Shown piece after piece: positions 6,815-13,580 of a stretch of DNA of 17,778 bases. Within the stretch, counting starts at the first letter, position 1, and each line of letters opens with the position of its first letter. The position numbers and the translations under genes are program-made. The stretch lies in assembly GCA_036377055.1 (NCBI GenBank), contig DASUZD010000009.1, positions 1-17,778 of the forward strand, written 5' to 3'. The DNA comes from DASUZD01 sp036377055 (GTDB lineage: Bacteria > Actinomycetota > Thermoleophilia > Gaiellales > Gaiellaceae). The notes beneath the pieces were generated by a model. It had not been told where the DNA came from and made no database searches. It was given only the letters and a program-made list of their open reading frames with translations.

Positions 6815-6821
6815 CGCAACC

Positions 6822-8048
6822 GTGGTTTCACTCTCCCGTGGGCTTCCGCGAGCGGTGTGGATCCTCCAGGCGGGCCTCGTCTTCAACGCGCTCGGCAACG
6901 GCGCCGCCGCCCCGTTCACGGTCATCTACCTCCACGAAGTCCGCGGGATCTCGCTCGGCGCAGCCGGGCTCGCCGCCGCGACCTCCTCGCTCGCTGCACT
7001 CTGCGCCGGGCTCGCCGCCGGCGCGATCGCGGATCGGACCGGGCCACGGGCGACCCTCCTGGGCGGCCTCGCGGTCGCGGCCGTCGCGTTCGCGTGCTAT
7101 CCGCTCATCCGGACGGCGTGGGATGCCCTGGCGCTCGCCGCCGTCGCCGGAGCAGGCGGAGGCGCGTGGCTGACCGGGCAGGCGAGCCTCCTCGCCGCGA
7201 TCACGCCGCCGGACCGGCGCGCGGCCGCGTTCGCCCAGCAACGTGTCGCCGCGAACGTCGGCCTCGGTCTGGGCGGATTCGCGGCGGGCTCGGTCGTGAA
7301 CACCGCGCATCCCGGTACGTTCACGCTCCTCTACGTCGGCAACGCGCTGACGTTCGCGGTCTACGGCGCCTTCCTGCTCTTCGTCCCGTCGGCAAGGCGG
7401 TCGCGGCGGCCGGGCGAGACCGGCGGCTACCGCGCCGTTCTCCGCGACCACGCGTTCGTGCGCCTGGCGCTTCTCAACCTCGCATTCGTGGCGGGCGCGA
7501 TCTCGCTCCTCAACTCGCTCGCGCCCGCCTACGCGAAGTCCGAGGCGGGCGTGACCGAGCGGACGATCGGCCTGCTCTTCCTGCTCAACACGGTCTTCAT
7601 CGTCGTCTTTCAGATCCCGATCGCCCGCCTTCAGGAAGGACGCCGACGGATGCGCGCGCTGGCGTCGATGGCTGCGCTCTTCGCGATGTCGTGGCTGCTC
7701 GTGCTCTTCGCAGGCGTCGGCACAGGAGCTCGCGCGGCCGCGGTCGTCCTTGCGGTCGCCTTCGTCGTCTTCGGCGCGGCCGAGTGCGTCTACGACGCAG
7801 TCGTCGGTCCGCTCGTCGCCGACCTGGCGCCGGAAGGACGGACCGGCCGCTACCTCGCCGTGAGCGGCTTCTCGTGGCAGCTCGGCTTCATCGCCGGGCC
7901 CGGCCTCGGCGGGTTCGTCCTCGGCGCCAGACCATCGCTTCTCTGGCTGCTCGCCGCCACCGTCTGTCTCGCGGCCGGCGGGCAAGCGCGCGCACTCGAG
8001 CGACGGATCCCAGCGCAGCACCGGACGACGCCGCAGGCCCGGCGGTAG
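6822..8048 (+). CDS. MFS transporter, 12-TM exporter type
   Basis: A 408-residue major facilitator protein, about the usual size for 12 helices. TM1 begins near VWILQAGLVFNAL (12-24). The loop 2-3 motif A appears as GAIADRTGPRATLL (67-80). TM4 to TM5 carry LTGQASLLAAITPPDRRAAA (residues about 116-135), and a basic central loop (PSARRSRRPGE) separates the two halves. The second half is also strongly hydrophobic, with a loop 8-9 basic segment (EGRRRMR). The substrate is unknown; proton-driven drug or metabolite export is typical of the family. GTG 6822 was chosen because it follows a -10 hexamer and precedes TM1 by about ten residues. It is divergent from the split chrB genes, and its stop codon TAG forms the start of the next gene's -10 hexamer. 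Confidence 0.85.
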   Translation: MVSLSRGLPRAVWILQAGLVFNALGNGAAAPFTVIYLHEVRGISLGAAGLAAATSSLAALCAGLAAGAIADRTGPRATLLGGLAVAAVAFACYPLIRTAWDALALAAVAGAGGGAWLTGQASLLAAITPPDRRAAAFAQQRVAANVGLGLGGFAAGSVVNTAHPGTFTLLYVGNALTFAVYGAFLLFVPSARRSRRPGETGGYRAVLRDHAFVRLALLNLAFVAGAISLLNSLAPAYAKSEAGVTERTIGLLFLLNTVFIVVFQIPIARLQEGRRRMRALASMAALFAMSWLLVLFAGVGTGARAAAVVLAVAFVVFGAAECVYDAVVGPLVADLAPEGRTGRYLAVSGFSWQLGFIAGPGLGGFVLGARPSLLWLLAATVCLAAGGQARALERRIPAQHRTTPQARR

Positions 8049-8051
8049 GCT
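8046..8051 (+). promoter_or_regulatory. -10 hexamer TAGGCT for the thioesterase, overlapping the MFS stop codon
   Basis: TAGGCT begins with the TAG stop of the MFS gene and is followed by exactly six bases and the GTG at 8058. The thioesterase may therefore have its own leaderless transcript as well as read-through from the MFS gene. Confidence 0.45.
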
Positions 8052-8057
8052 CGCCGT

Positions 8058-8429
8058 GTGCCGTTCGTCCACACCGAGACCGTCCGGTTCCGGGACGTGG
8101 ACGCGCTCGGGCACGTCAACAACGCGGTCTACCTGACCTACCTCGAGCAGGCGCGGATCGCCTTCCTCGCGCCGCTCGGCGCCGACCAGACGACGATGAT
8201 CCTCGCCCGCGCCGAGATCGACTTCCGCGCGCAGGTCGGCTTCGGCGACGAGGTCGAGATCGAGGTGCGGCCGGTCCGAACCGGCACGAAGAGCTTCGAG
8301 CTCGGCTACACGCTCCGCGTGCGCGGCGAGGTCGTCGCCGAGGCGAAGACGGTGCTCGTGGCGTTCGACTACGCGACCGGCGCGACCGTCGCCGTGCCCG
8401 ACGCGTGGCGCGCGGCGCTCAACCCATAG
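8058..8429 (+). CDS. Acyl-CoA thioesterase, 4-hydroxybenzoyl-CoA thioesterase (hotdog) family
   Basis: A 123-residue single-hotdog-domain protein of normal family length. The active-site motif is RFRDVDALGHVNNAVYLTYL (10-29); D15 corresponds to the catalytic aspartate of the 4HBT/YbgC group, and the HVNN stretch is the family signature. A central helix and the strand EIDFRAQVGFGDEVEIEV (54-71) follow. Such enzymes hydrolyse acyl- or aryl-CoA to free acid and CoA in the cytoplasm; the acyl specificity cannot be read from the sequence. It sits nine bases after the MFS exporter on the same strand, and a strong 16-bp hairpin closes the unit. GTG 8058 was preferred to the out-of-frame GTG at 8056 because it gives the conserved frame and follows the -10 hexamer by six bases. 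Confidence 0.88.
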   Translation: MPFVHTETVRFRDVDALGHVNNAVYLTYLEQARIAFLAPLGADQTTMILARAEIDFRAQVGFGDEVEIEVRPVRTGTKSFELGYTLRVRGEVVAEAKTVLVAFDYATGATVAVPDAWRAALNP

Positions 8430-8430
8430 C

Positions 8431-8473
8431 GAGAGAAGCGCGCCGGGGCGGCCCGCGCCGGCGCGCTTCTCTC
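8431..8473. terminator. 16-bp perfect hairpin between convergent genes
   Basis: GAGAGAAGCGCGCCGG (8431-8446) pairs without mismatch to its complement at 8458-8473 around an 11-base loop. It occupies most of the 57-bp gap between the thioesterase stop and the end of the convergent binding-protein gene. The arm ends are Pu/Py-rich (CTTCTCTCTT on the plus strand), the nearest thing to a U-tract, so a bidirectional terminator is the best reading. Confidence 0.7.
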
Positions 8474-8486
8474 TTCGGGGGACTGC

Positions 8487-10103
8487 CTACTTCAAGAAGA
8501 ACGTGCCGAGGTCGGAGGCGGCGTAGGCCGGCTGGAAGATGTAGCCGCCTGTCCGCTTGGAGACGAACTCGCGCAGGTTCCGGTTGTCGTACGAGGCCCA
8601 CGGCGCGTAGTTCTTCGCGATCATCACGTCGAGGTTCCCGTACGCCTTGTAGCGGGCGGGCCCGATCAGGCGGTTCGCCTGCCCGAGCATCCTGTTCACC
8701 TTCGCGTTGTTGAAGTACGCGAGGTTGTTGTTGTTGTCGTTCTGGATGTTGTTGCCGTTCAGGAGGATGTCGAGGAAGTCGTACGGGTCCGGGTAGTCCT
8801 GGTTCCACCCGACGAGGGCCGCGTCGTACGGCTCGCCCTTCGTGCCGTCGGCCGTGTAGATCTGGAAGCCCTGGTAGAGCTTCACGTCGACGTCGCAGCC
8901 GATCTGCGTCAGGTTGTACTTCGCCACCTGCGCGAGCGCCTGGCCGGTCGACGACGTCGTCGAGTCGAGCCGGATCTTGCCGCACTTGTTCCCGGCGAGC
9001 GCCTTCGCCTTCTTATAGTCGGCGCCCTTGAGCGGGTAGAGCTTCACGTCGCGGAACCCGCCCATCCCCGGCGGCAGGATCTGGTCGGTCCGCTTGCCGG
9101 CGAATGCGCCGCGGACGCGCAGCATCGCCGGCCGGTCGATCGCGTAGTTGACCGCCTTCCGCAGCGTGACGTTCGAGAACGTCGGCCGCGACGTGTTGAG
9201 CGCGACGTAGTCGGTCTGCACCAGCGGGTTCACGAAGTACTGGCCCTTGTTCACCCCGTACTGCCGCGCCAGGTCCGCGTGGGCGGTCGGCGGCAGGCCG
9301 CCGATGTCCAAGTCGACCTGGTTCGAGCGCACCTGGAGCAGGCTCTGGTCGAGGTTCGTGTTCACGGCGATGTCGAACGTGTCGATGTTCGCCGGCCGCG
9401 TGCCCTTGTAGAACTTGTTCCGCTTCAGGACGATCCGCCGGTTCACGATCCGCTGGGCGATGTAGTACGGCCCGCCAGACGGATACGCGTCGACGCCGCG
9501 CGGGTCGTTCGGCATCTTCAGCGAGATCGCCTGGAAGAACGGCATCGCGAGCTTCGCGAGCATCCCGCCGTCCGGCTGCGTCAGCTTGATCGTCAACGTA
9601 TTTCCGTTTGCGATCACTCCGGACGCCTTTGCGGCCTTGCCGTCGATCATCGCCTGGGCACCGACGATGTCGGCGATGAACGGCACCGCCGGCGACTGCA
9701 TCGAGCGCGTCAAGGCGCGAAGGATCGCCTTCTGGAAGTTCTTTGCGGTCACTTTCTCGCCGTTCGAGAGCCGAAGCCCGCTCCTGATCTTGAAGGTGTA
9801 CGTCTTGCCGTCCTTCGAGACGACCGGCATCCCGACCGCCGCCTCGGGCTGGAGCCGCGACCCTGCCGGCGCGGGCTTGTCCGGGTAGTTGATCAGCTTG
9901 AGGGCCGTCGAGTACTCGATCTGCCAGCTGATCGCCCCGTAGGCGAGCGACGGATCGCTGAAGTCGACGTCCGTCGACGACATGTTCAGCCGCATCGTCC
10001 CGCCCTTACGCACGGCCGGAGCTGCGTTCGCCAGGCTCGCCGCCACGAGCAGCAGGATCCCGAGAGCGGCCAGCGCGAACGAAGCCGAATAACGACCTCG
10101 CAT
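8487..10103 (-). CDS. ABC transporter substrate-binding protein, peptide/nickel type (SBP family 5)
   Basis: A 538-residue extracytoplasmic binding protein of the DppA/OppA family, normal length. A Sec signal peptide runs MRGRYSAS... to ANA (25-27), with likely cleavage after A27. There is no lipobox cysteine, which is unusual for a Gram-positive binding protein. The mature start RKGGTMRLNM and the family block TYTFKIRSGLRLSNGEKVTA (about 101-120) are typical, as are LRKAVNYAIDRPAM and the C-terminal WNQDYPDPYDFLD segment that lines the peptide pocket. No permease or ATPase genes adjoin it, so it is an orphan that must use a transporter elsewhere or act as a sensor. A strong AAAGGAG ribosome site precedes the ATG at 10103. 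The divergent LysR gene 542 bp away is the likely regulator. Confidence 0.9.
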   Translation of the reverse strand: MRGRYSASFALAALGILLLVAASLANAAPAVRKGGTMRLNMSSTDVDFSDPSLAYGAISWQIEYSTALKLINYPDKPAPAGSRLQPEAAVGMPVVSKDGKTYTFKIRSGLRLSNGEKVTAKNFQKAILRALTRSMQSPAVPFIADIVGAQAMIDGKAAKASGVIANGNTLTIKLTQPDGGMLAKLAMPFFQAISLKMPNDPRGVDAYPSGGPYYIAQRIVNRRIVLKRNKFYKGTRPANIDTFDIAVNTNLDQSLLQVRSNQVDLDIGGLPPTAHADLARQYGVNKGQYFVNPLVQTDYVALNTSRPTFSNVTLRKAVNYAIDRPAMLRVRGAFAGKRTDQILPPGMGGFRDVKLYPLKGADYKKAKALAGNKCGKIRLDSTTSSTGQALAQVAKYNLTQIGCDVDVKLYQGFQIYTADGTKGEPYDAALVGWNQDYPDPYDFLDILLNGNNIQNDNNNNLAYFNNAKVNRMLGQANRLIGPARYKAYGNLDVMIAKNYAPWASYDNRNLREFVSKRTGGYIFQPAYAASDLGTFFLK

Positions 10104-10107
10104 AACG

Positions 10108-10114
10108 CTCCTTT
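10108..10114 (-). promoter_or_regulatory. Shine-Dalgarno AAAGGAG of the peptide-binding protein gene
   Basis: AAAGGAG lies four bases (CGTT) before the ATG at 10103. This is one of only two clear ribosome sites in the window; both belong to exported binding proteins, in contrast to the apparently leaderless genes nearby. Confidence 0.8.
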
Positions 10115-10147
10115 CATTTTCTTCTGTTCTCGAGCAGCCGAGCAGCT

Positions 10148-10219
10148 CGATCTATCGCAATGTCAGACCGAGCTCGCGCGTCGAAGTTGGATTCGAATTC
10201 TCGATTCGATTGATCGCAA
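10148..10219. repeat. Pair of CGATNNATCGCAA dyad elements, candidate operator
   Basis: CGATCTATCGCAA (10148-10160) and CGATTGATCGCAA (10207-10219) agree at 11 of 13 positions, and in each the core CGAT-NN-ATCG is a perfect inverted repeat. They are 59 bp apart in the same orientation, 45-116 bp upstream of the binding-protein start. Candidate binding sites for the LysR regulator or another repressor; the T-N11-A LysR box is not obvious. Confidence 0.4.
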
Positions 10220-10471
10220 CTCTCGATATCCGAGGGACGCGCCGACCGCTACTTTGAGGGCGAGACGAGCGTGACCGTGCGCGTTTGCATCCTCCACCCC
10301 TCGCGGGGCCGATCGGCGTCCTCGACTCCGTTCCAGCGCGGCGCGCACGTCACGCTCGCTCGCCGCGCAATTTGCGCGCGCTAACTCAGTCGCACAAATA
10401 TCGTCTCAAGTATTGGAGCGGAGTCGCACGCTCATCGTCGATCTGCGGAAGGCGGAGCGCGTGTCGTTGTT

Positions 10472-10637
10472 AGGAGGGGCCAGCGGGACGCCACCTTGTG
10501 CCGCTGGAGCGCGCTGCTCGCCCCGATGCCGCGTCCTCAGTCGCGCCCGTATCGGTCTGATACGGGCGCTCCCTGCGTCCTTGCCTCGGAACGAGCAGCG
10601 CACTCCGGCGACGAAGGACGTCCCACCGGCCCCTCCT
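10472..10637. repeat. 166-bp imperfect palindrome before the LysR gene
   Basis: The arms pair over their whole length around a 5-base centre (10554-10558). Perfect blocks are AGGAGGGGCC (10472-10481) with GGCCCCTCCT (10628-10637), GGGACG with CGTCCC, GCGCTGCTCG with CGAGCAGCGC, and the apical GCGCCCGTATC (10543-10553) with GATACGGGCGC (10559-10569). Between them are one weakly paired 22-base stretch and small length differences. No transposase gene or clear target duplication is seen. Possibilities are a MITE-like element, a long structured leader of the LysR mRNA, or a structured small RNA. Confidence 0.75.
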
Positions 10638-10645
10638 GGCCACGC

Positions 10646-11596
10646 GTGACGGGCGCCGGAAACGGGATCGCCGACCGCTGGCTCGCAACCGAGCTTCGCC
10701 ACCTTGTCGCGCTCAAGGCTGTGGCCGAGGAGGGCTCGTTCCGTGCGGCTGCGGCTCGGCTCGGCTACGTGCAGTCGGCCGTCAGCCAGCAGATCGCGTC
10801 GCTCGAGGCGATCGTCGGCTGCCGCCTCGTCGACCGCCGCCGCGGCGGCCGCCGGCCGACGCTGACGGAGCAGGGACGGCTGCTGCTCGTCCACGCCGAC
10901 GCCATCGTCGCGCGAATGCGCGTCGCCGGCGTCGAGCTGGCCGCGAGCGCGCACGGGAAGAGCCGGGTGCTGCGCGTCGGCTCGTTCCAGCACGTCAGCG
11001 CCCGGATCGTCCCACACGCGGTCGGGCGCCTCCGTCGCCGCGCGCCGGACGTCGAGGTGACGCTCGTCGAGCACGAGGCGGACGTCGACGTGCTCGAGCC
11101 GCTGCGGCGCGGGGAGCTCGATCTCGCCTTCGCGGAGTGGCCGCTCGCGAGCGACGAGTTCGGCGGCCGGGAGGTCTTCGTCGACACGTACGTCGTGCTG
11201 GCGGCCGCCGACTCGCCGCTCGTTGCGCTCGGCCGGCCCGTGACGCTCGAGGAGGTCGCGCAGTGCCCTCTGATCGGCCACAGCGGCAAGCGGCCCCGCG
11301 TCGAGGCGCACCTGGACGCGCTCGGCCTGCGCCCGACGTTCGTCTTTCGCTCGGACCGCGACGCGACGATCCACGGCCTCGTCGCGGCGCGCGTGGGCGT
11401 CGCCGTCGTGCCGCGCTTCTCGATCGATCCGAGCCGCGCGGAGACCGTCGTCCTCGAGCTCGACCCTACCGACGCCGTGCGGCCGTGGCGCGTCGCGCTC
11501 GCGTGGCCGGCCGACCGGCCTCCCGGCGAGGCCGCGACTGCGTTCATCTCTGCGACCGAGGAGGCGTGCCGCGCGCTCGGTCTCGCGGCGGCCTGA
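10646..11596 (+). CDS. LysR-family transcriptional regulator
   Basis: A 316-residue regulator if started at GTG 10646, close to the usual length of about 300. The winged HTH covers about 16-75: ELRHLVALKAVAEEGSFRAA, then LGYVQSAVSQQIASLEAIVG as the recognition helix region, and PTLTEQGRLLL at the wing. The effector-binding domain covers about 106-310 with the typical strands RVLRVGSF, ELDLAFAEWPL and VGVAVVPRF. An upstream in-frame GTG at 10496 would add 50 residues, but these are encoded inside the 166-bp palindrome and lie outside the LysR fold, so the shorter form is preferred. No ribosome site or -10 is convincing before 10646. LysR proteins usually control a divergent gene, here the orphan peptide-binding protein, in response to a small ligand. 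Confidence 0.85.
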   Translation: MTGAGNGIADRWLATELRHLVALKAVAEEGSFRAAAARLGYVQSAVSQQIASLEAIVGCRLVDRRRGGRRPTLTEQGRLLLVHADAIVARMRVAGVELAASAHGKSRVLRVGSFQHVSARIVPHAVGRLRRRAPDVEVTLVEHEADVDVLEPLRRGELDLAFAEWPLASDEFGGREVFVDTYVVLAAADSPLVALGRPVTLEEVAQCPLIGHSGKRPRVEAHLDALGLRPTFVFRSDRDATIHGLVAARVGVAVVPRFSIDPSRAETVVLELDPTDAVRPWRVALAWPADRPPGEAATAFISATEEACRALGLAAA

Positions 11597-11642
11597 GAGG
11601 TTGGCTCGCAAGAACCCCCTCGCGCCTGCTTGACTCCCGTAC

Positions 11643-11984
11643 ATGGACGAGGCCCGGGCGAGCGAGCTGCTGGCGACCGAGCGGGCGCGTATCGAGCGCC
11701 AGCTCCGCGAGCTTGGCCCGCTGCCGGACGACGAGCTCGCGCACGCCGACCAGCACCTGGCCGAGGAGGCGACCGAGCTCTACGAGGACGAGTACGAGGC
11801 GGGACTGATCGAGCGGCTGCGCAACGAGCTCGAGGCCGTCGAGCGCGCGGAAGCGCGACTCGCGGACGGCACGTACGGCCTCTCGATCGAGAGCGGCGCG
11901 CCGATACCGGACGAGCGCCTCGAGCTCGTCCCGACGGCGGAGCGGACCGCCGAAGAGCAAGATCGGTACGAGCGCGGGCGCTGA
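11643..11984 (+). CDS. DksA/TraR-like protein lacking zinc-finger cysteines
   Basis: A 113-residue protein with the architecture of short actinobacterial TraR/DksA proteins: an N-terminal helix (MDEARASELLATERARIERQ), a loop with ADQHLAEEATELYEDEYE (35-52) where homologues carry the acidic tip, a second helix ending ERAEARLADGTYG (67-79), and the C-terminal block GAPIPDERLELVPTAER (85-101). That block is where homologues have C-x2-C and a second cysteine pair (GTYGxCxxCG...). Here those positions are non-cysteine residues and the protein has no cysteine at all, so it cannot bind zinc in the normal way. The family acts on the RNA polymerase secondary channel or in stress responses. It lies 46 bp after the LysR gene and its stop overlaps the likely start of the DHA2 exporter. 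Confidence 0.8.
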   Translation: MDEARASELLATERARIERQLRELGPLPDDELAHADQHLAEEATELYEDEYEAGLIERLRNELEAVERAEARLADGTYGLSIESGAPIPDERLELVPTAERTAEEQDRYERGR

Positions 11985-13345
11985 GCTCGCGCACCGTCAA
12001 GCGGCTCACCCTCGTCGCCTCGATCCTCGGGTCGGGGATCACGTTCCTCGACGCGACCGTGATCAACGTCGCGCTGCCGTCGATCACGCGCGACCTCGGC
12101 GGCGGGCTGACCGCTCAGCAGTGGGTCGTCGACGCGTACCTGCTCACGCTCGGCTCGCTGATCCTCGTCGGCGGCTCGCTCGGCGACCTCTACGGCGAGC
12201 GGCGGATCTTCGGGCTCGGCGTCGCCGGCTTCGGCATCGCGTCGGTGCTCTGCGCGCTGGCGCCGTCGTCGAACTTCCTGATCGCCGCGCGCGGGGTGCA
12301 GGGGATCTTCGGGGCGCTGCTCACGCCGAGCTCGCTCGCCGTGATCGCGGCGACGTTCGAGGGCGAGGAGCGAGGCGCCGCGATCGGCACCTGGACGGCC
12401 TGGAGCGGGATCTCCACCGTCGTCGGACCGCTGTTCGGCGGCTGGCTGCTCGGGGTCGCGTCGTGGCGCTGGATCTTCCTCATCAACGTGCCGCTCGTGG
12501 CCGCCACGCTCGCTGTGGTCCTCGCTGTCGTGCCCGGGCGGGCGCCGACCGAGGCCCGGGGGCGCGTCGACTTCGTCGGCGCTGTGCTCTGCGTGCTCGG
12601 CCTGGGCGGCACGGTGTTCGCGTTCATCGAGCAGCCGCACCTCGGCTGGGGTCATCCTGCGATCGACGGCTCGCTCGGCTTGGGCGTCGTCCTCTTCGCG
12701 CTGTTCTTGGTCTGGGAGGCGCGCGCCCGGCACCCGATGCTGCCGCTGCGGCTCTTTCTGCGGCGGAACTTCACGGTCACGAACCTCGAGACGCTGATGG
12801 TCTACGCCGGCCTGTCCACGCTCACGTTCTTCCTCGTCATCTACCTCCAGCAGACGGTCGGGTACTCGCCGTTCGAGAGCGGGCTCGCGCTGTTGCCGGC
12901 GACGATCATCCTCTTCGGGCTCTCGCGCTTGGTGGGGCGACTCTCGATGCGGTTCGGGCCGCGGCTCTTCATGGGCGCGGGGCCGATCCTCGCGGGGCTG
13001 GGGCTGCTCCCGCTCGTGCGGCTGGGGCGCCACGCCGACTACTGGACCGACCTGCTGCCGCCGGTCGTCGTCTTCTCGCTCGGCCTCGCGCTGACGGTCG
13101 CTCCGCTGACCGCGACGGTGCTCGCCGACGCCGGTCGCGGCGACGCCGGGATCGCCTCGGGCGTGAACAACGCGGTCGCGCGGGTCGCCGGGCTGCTCGG
13201 GATCGCGCTCATCGGCCTCGCGGCGAACCGCGCGAACCGGCTCGACGCGCACGGCTTCCACCTCGCGATGCTGATCACGGCCGCGCTCGTCCTCGCAGGT
13301 GGCCTGATCGGCGCGCTCGGGATCCGAAACCCGCGCCGCTCGTAG
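11981..13345 (+). CDS. MFS drug exporter, DHA2 (EmrB/QacA) family, apparent CTG start
   Basis: A 454-residue exporter with about 14 predicted helices. TM1 carries the DHA2 motif FLDATVINVALPSI (22-35), then QQWVVDAYLLTLGSL (46-60) and motif A GGSLGDLYGERRIFG (64-78). Motif C-like GPLFGGWLLG lies in TM5. The family exports drugs or toxic metabolites in exchange for protons. No ATG, GTG or TTG lies in frame near the correct N-terminus; the first in-frame GTG (12059) would delete TM1, and the upstream open frame is antisense-like. CTG at 11981 overlaps the TGA stop of the DksA-like gene as CTGA and gives LSSRTVKRL before TM1, a normal N-terminus. A sequencing error or a ribosomal frameshift is the alternative. 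Confidence 0.8.
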   Translation: MSSRTVKRLTLVASILGSGITFLDATVINVALPSITRDLGGGLTAQQWVVDAYLLTLGSLILVGGSLGDLYGERRIFGLGVAGFGIASVLCALAPSSNFLIAARGVQGIFGALLTPSSLAVIAATFEGEERGAAIGTWTAWSGISTVVGPLFGGWLLGVASWRWIFLINVPLVAATLAVVLAVVPGRAPTEARGRVDFVGAVLCVLGLGGTVFAFIEQPHLGWGHPAIDGSLGLGVVLFALFLVWEARARHPMLPLRLFLRRNFTVTNLETLMVYAGLSTLTFFLVIYLQQTVGYSPFESGLALLPATIILFGLSRLVGRLSMRFGPRLFMGAGPILAGLGLLPLVRLGRHADYWTDLLPPVVVFSLGLALTVAPLTATVLADAGRGDAGIASGVNNAVARVAGLLGIALIGLAANRANRLDAHGFHLAMLITAALVLAGGLIGALGIRNPRRS

Positions 13346-13346
13346 C

Positions 13347-13385
13347 TTCGCAGTCGCGGCGCTGCTGCGAACTGGCCGGCGGCCA
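13347..13385 (+). terminator. Tandem hairpins after the DHA2 exporter
   Basis: TTCGCAG (13347-13353) pairs with CTGCGAA (13365-13371). A small TGGCC-GGC-GGCCA hairpin (13373-13385) follows, starting two bases after the exporter's last hairpin arm. Their position suggests termination; no U-tract is present, although CCTTTT occurs about 13 bases further on. Confidence 0.4.
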
Positions 13386-13420
13386 ACGCTGACGGGTCCC
13401 CTTTTGGCTCCGCTGGGGCG

Positions 13421-13580
13421 CGCGTGCGCGTCGTTCGTGCCAAACCGGGGTCAGACCCCCGCCTCGGCACGCGGCGGAACTTGTCCGTGCGGCCGCGGTA
13501 TCGCCCTCAGGTTGTGGGTCCGCGTGCGCGTGTTTCGCGCGGTTTCGGGGTCAGACCCCGGTGTTCGGGGGTCAGACCCC
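13421..13580. repeat. Three GGGGTCAGACCCC palindromes within a 100-bp direct repeat
   Basis: GGGGTC-A-GACCCC, a perfect dyad, occurs at 13447-13459, 13547-13559 and 13568-13580. The first two are embedded in a 40-bp direct repeat (13421-13460 and 13521-13560, 31 of 40 positions equal) spaced exactly 100 bp, each opening with CGCGTGCGCGT. The surrounding 373 bp between the DHA2 exporter and the cupin shows no convincing gene; the open frames there lack family features and ribosome sites. This looks like an intergenic REP-type repeat cluster. Confidence 0.75.

Larger units (their letters stand above)
10104..10471. other. Long non-coding regulatory stretch upstream of the binding protein gene
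   Basis: No convincing gene lies here. The stretch is less GC-rich than its surroundings and holds small repeats: tandem CGAGCAGC at 10131-10138 and 10139-10146, two CGATNNATCGCAA elements (10148-10160 and 10207-10219), the palindrome ATTCGAAT (10191-10198), and the dyad CGCGCAA-T-TTGCGCG (10364-10378). Possible -10 sequences are GATAGAT on the minus strand within the first dyad and TATCGT near 10404 on the plus strand. It probably holds the promoters of the binding protein and the LysR regulator; exact sites are uncertain. Confidence 0.5.

Noticed and set aside
6857..8713. 618-codon open frame on the plus strand
   Set aside because: It lies in another frame of the MFS and thioesterase genes, is extremely rich in Arg, Ala, Pro and Asp, and has no family motif. 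It is a GC-driven shadow frame.
10472..10637. Intrinsic terminator
   Set aside because: Far too long and interrupted for a terminator, followed by no U-tract, and located before rather than after a gene.
10470..10645. Insertion sequence with transposase
   Set aside because: No transposase-like protein is encoded in or beside the palindrome, and no clear target-site duplication flanks it.
10406..11644. Long minus-strand open frames opposite the LysR gene
   Set aside because: They run through the LysR coding region and the palindrome, show no recognisable domain, and are explained by codon bias of the LysR gene.
13447..13580. CRISPR array
   Set aside because: The three 13-base units are short palindromes with unequal spacing (100 and 21 bp), not 25-37 base repeats with uniform spacers, and no cas genes are near.
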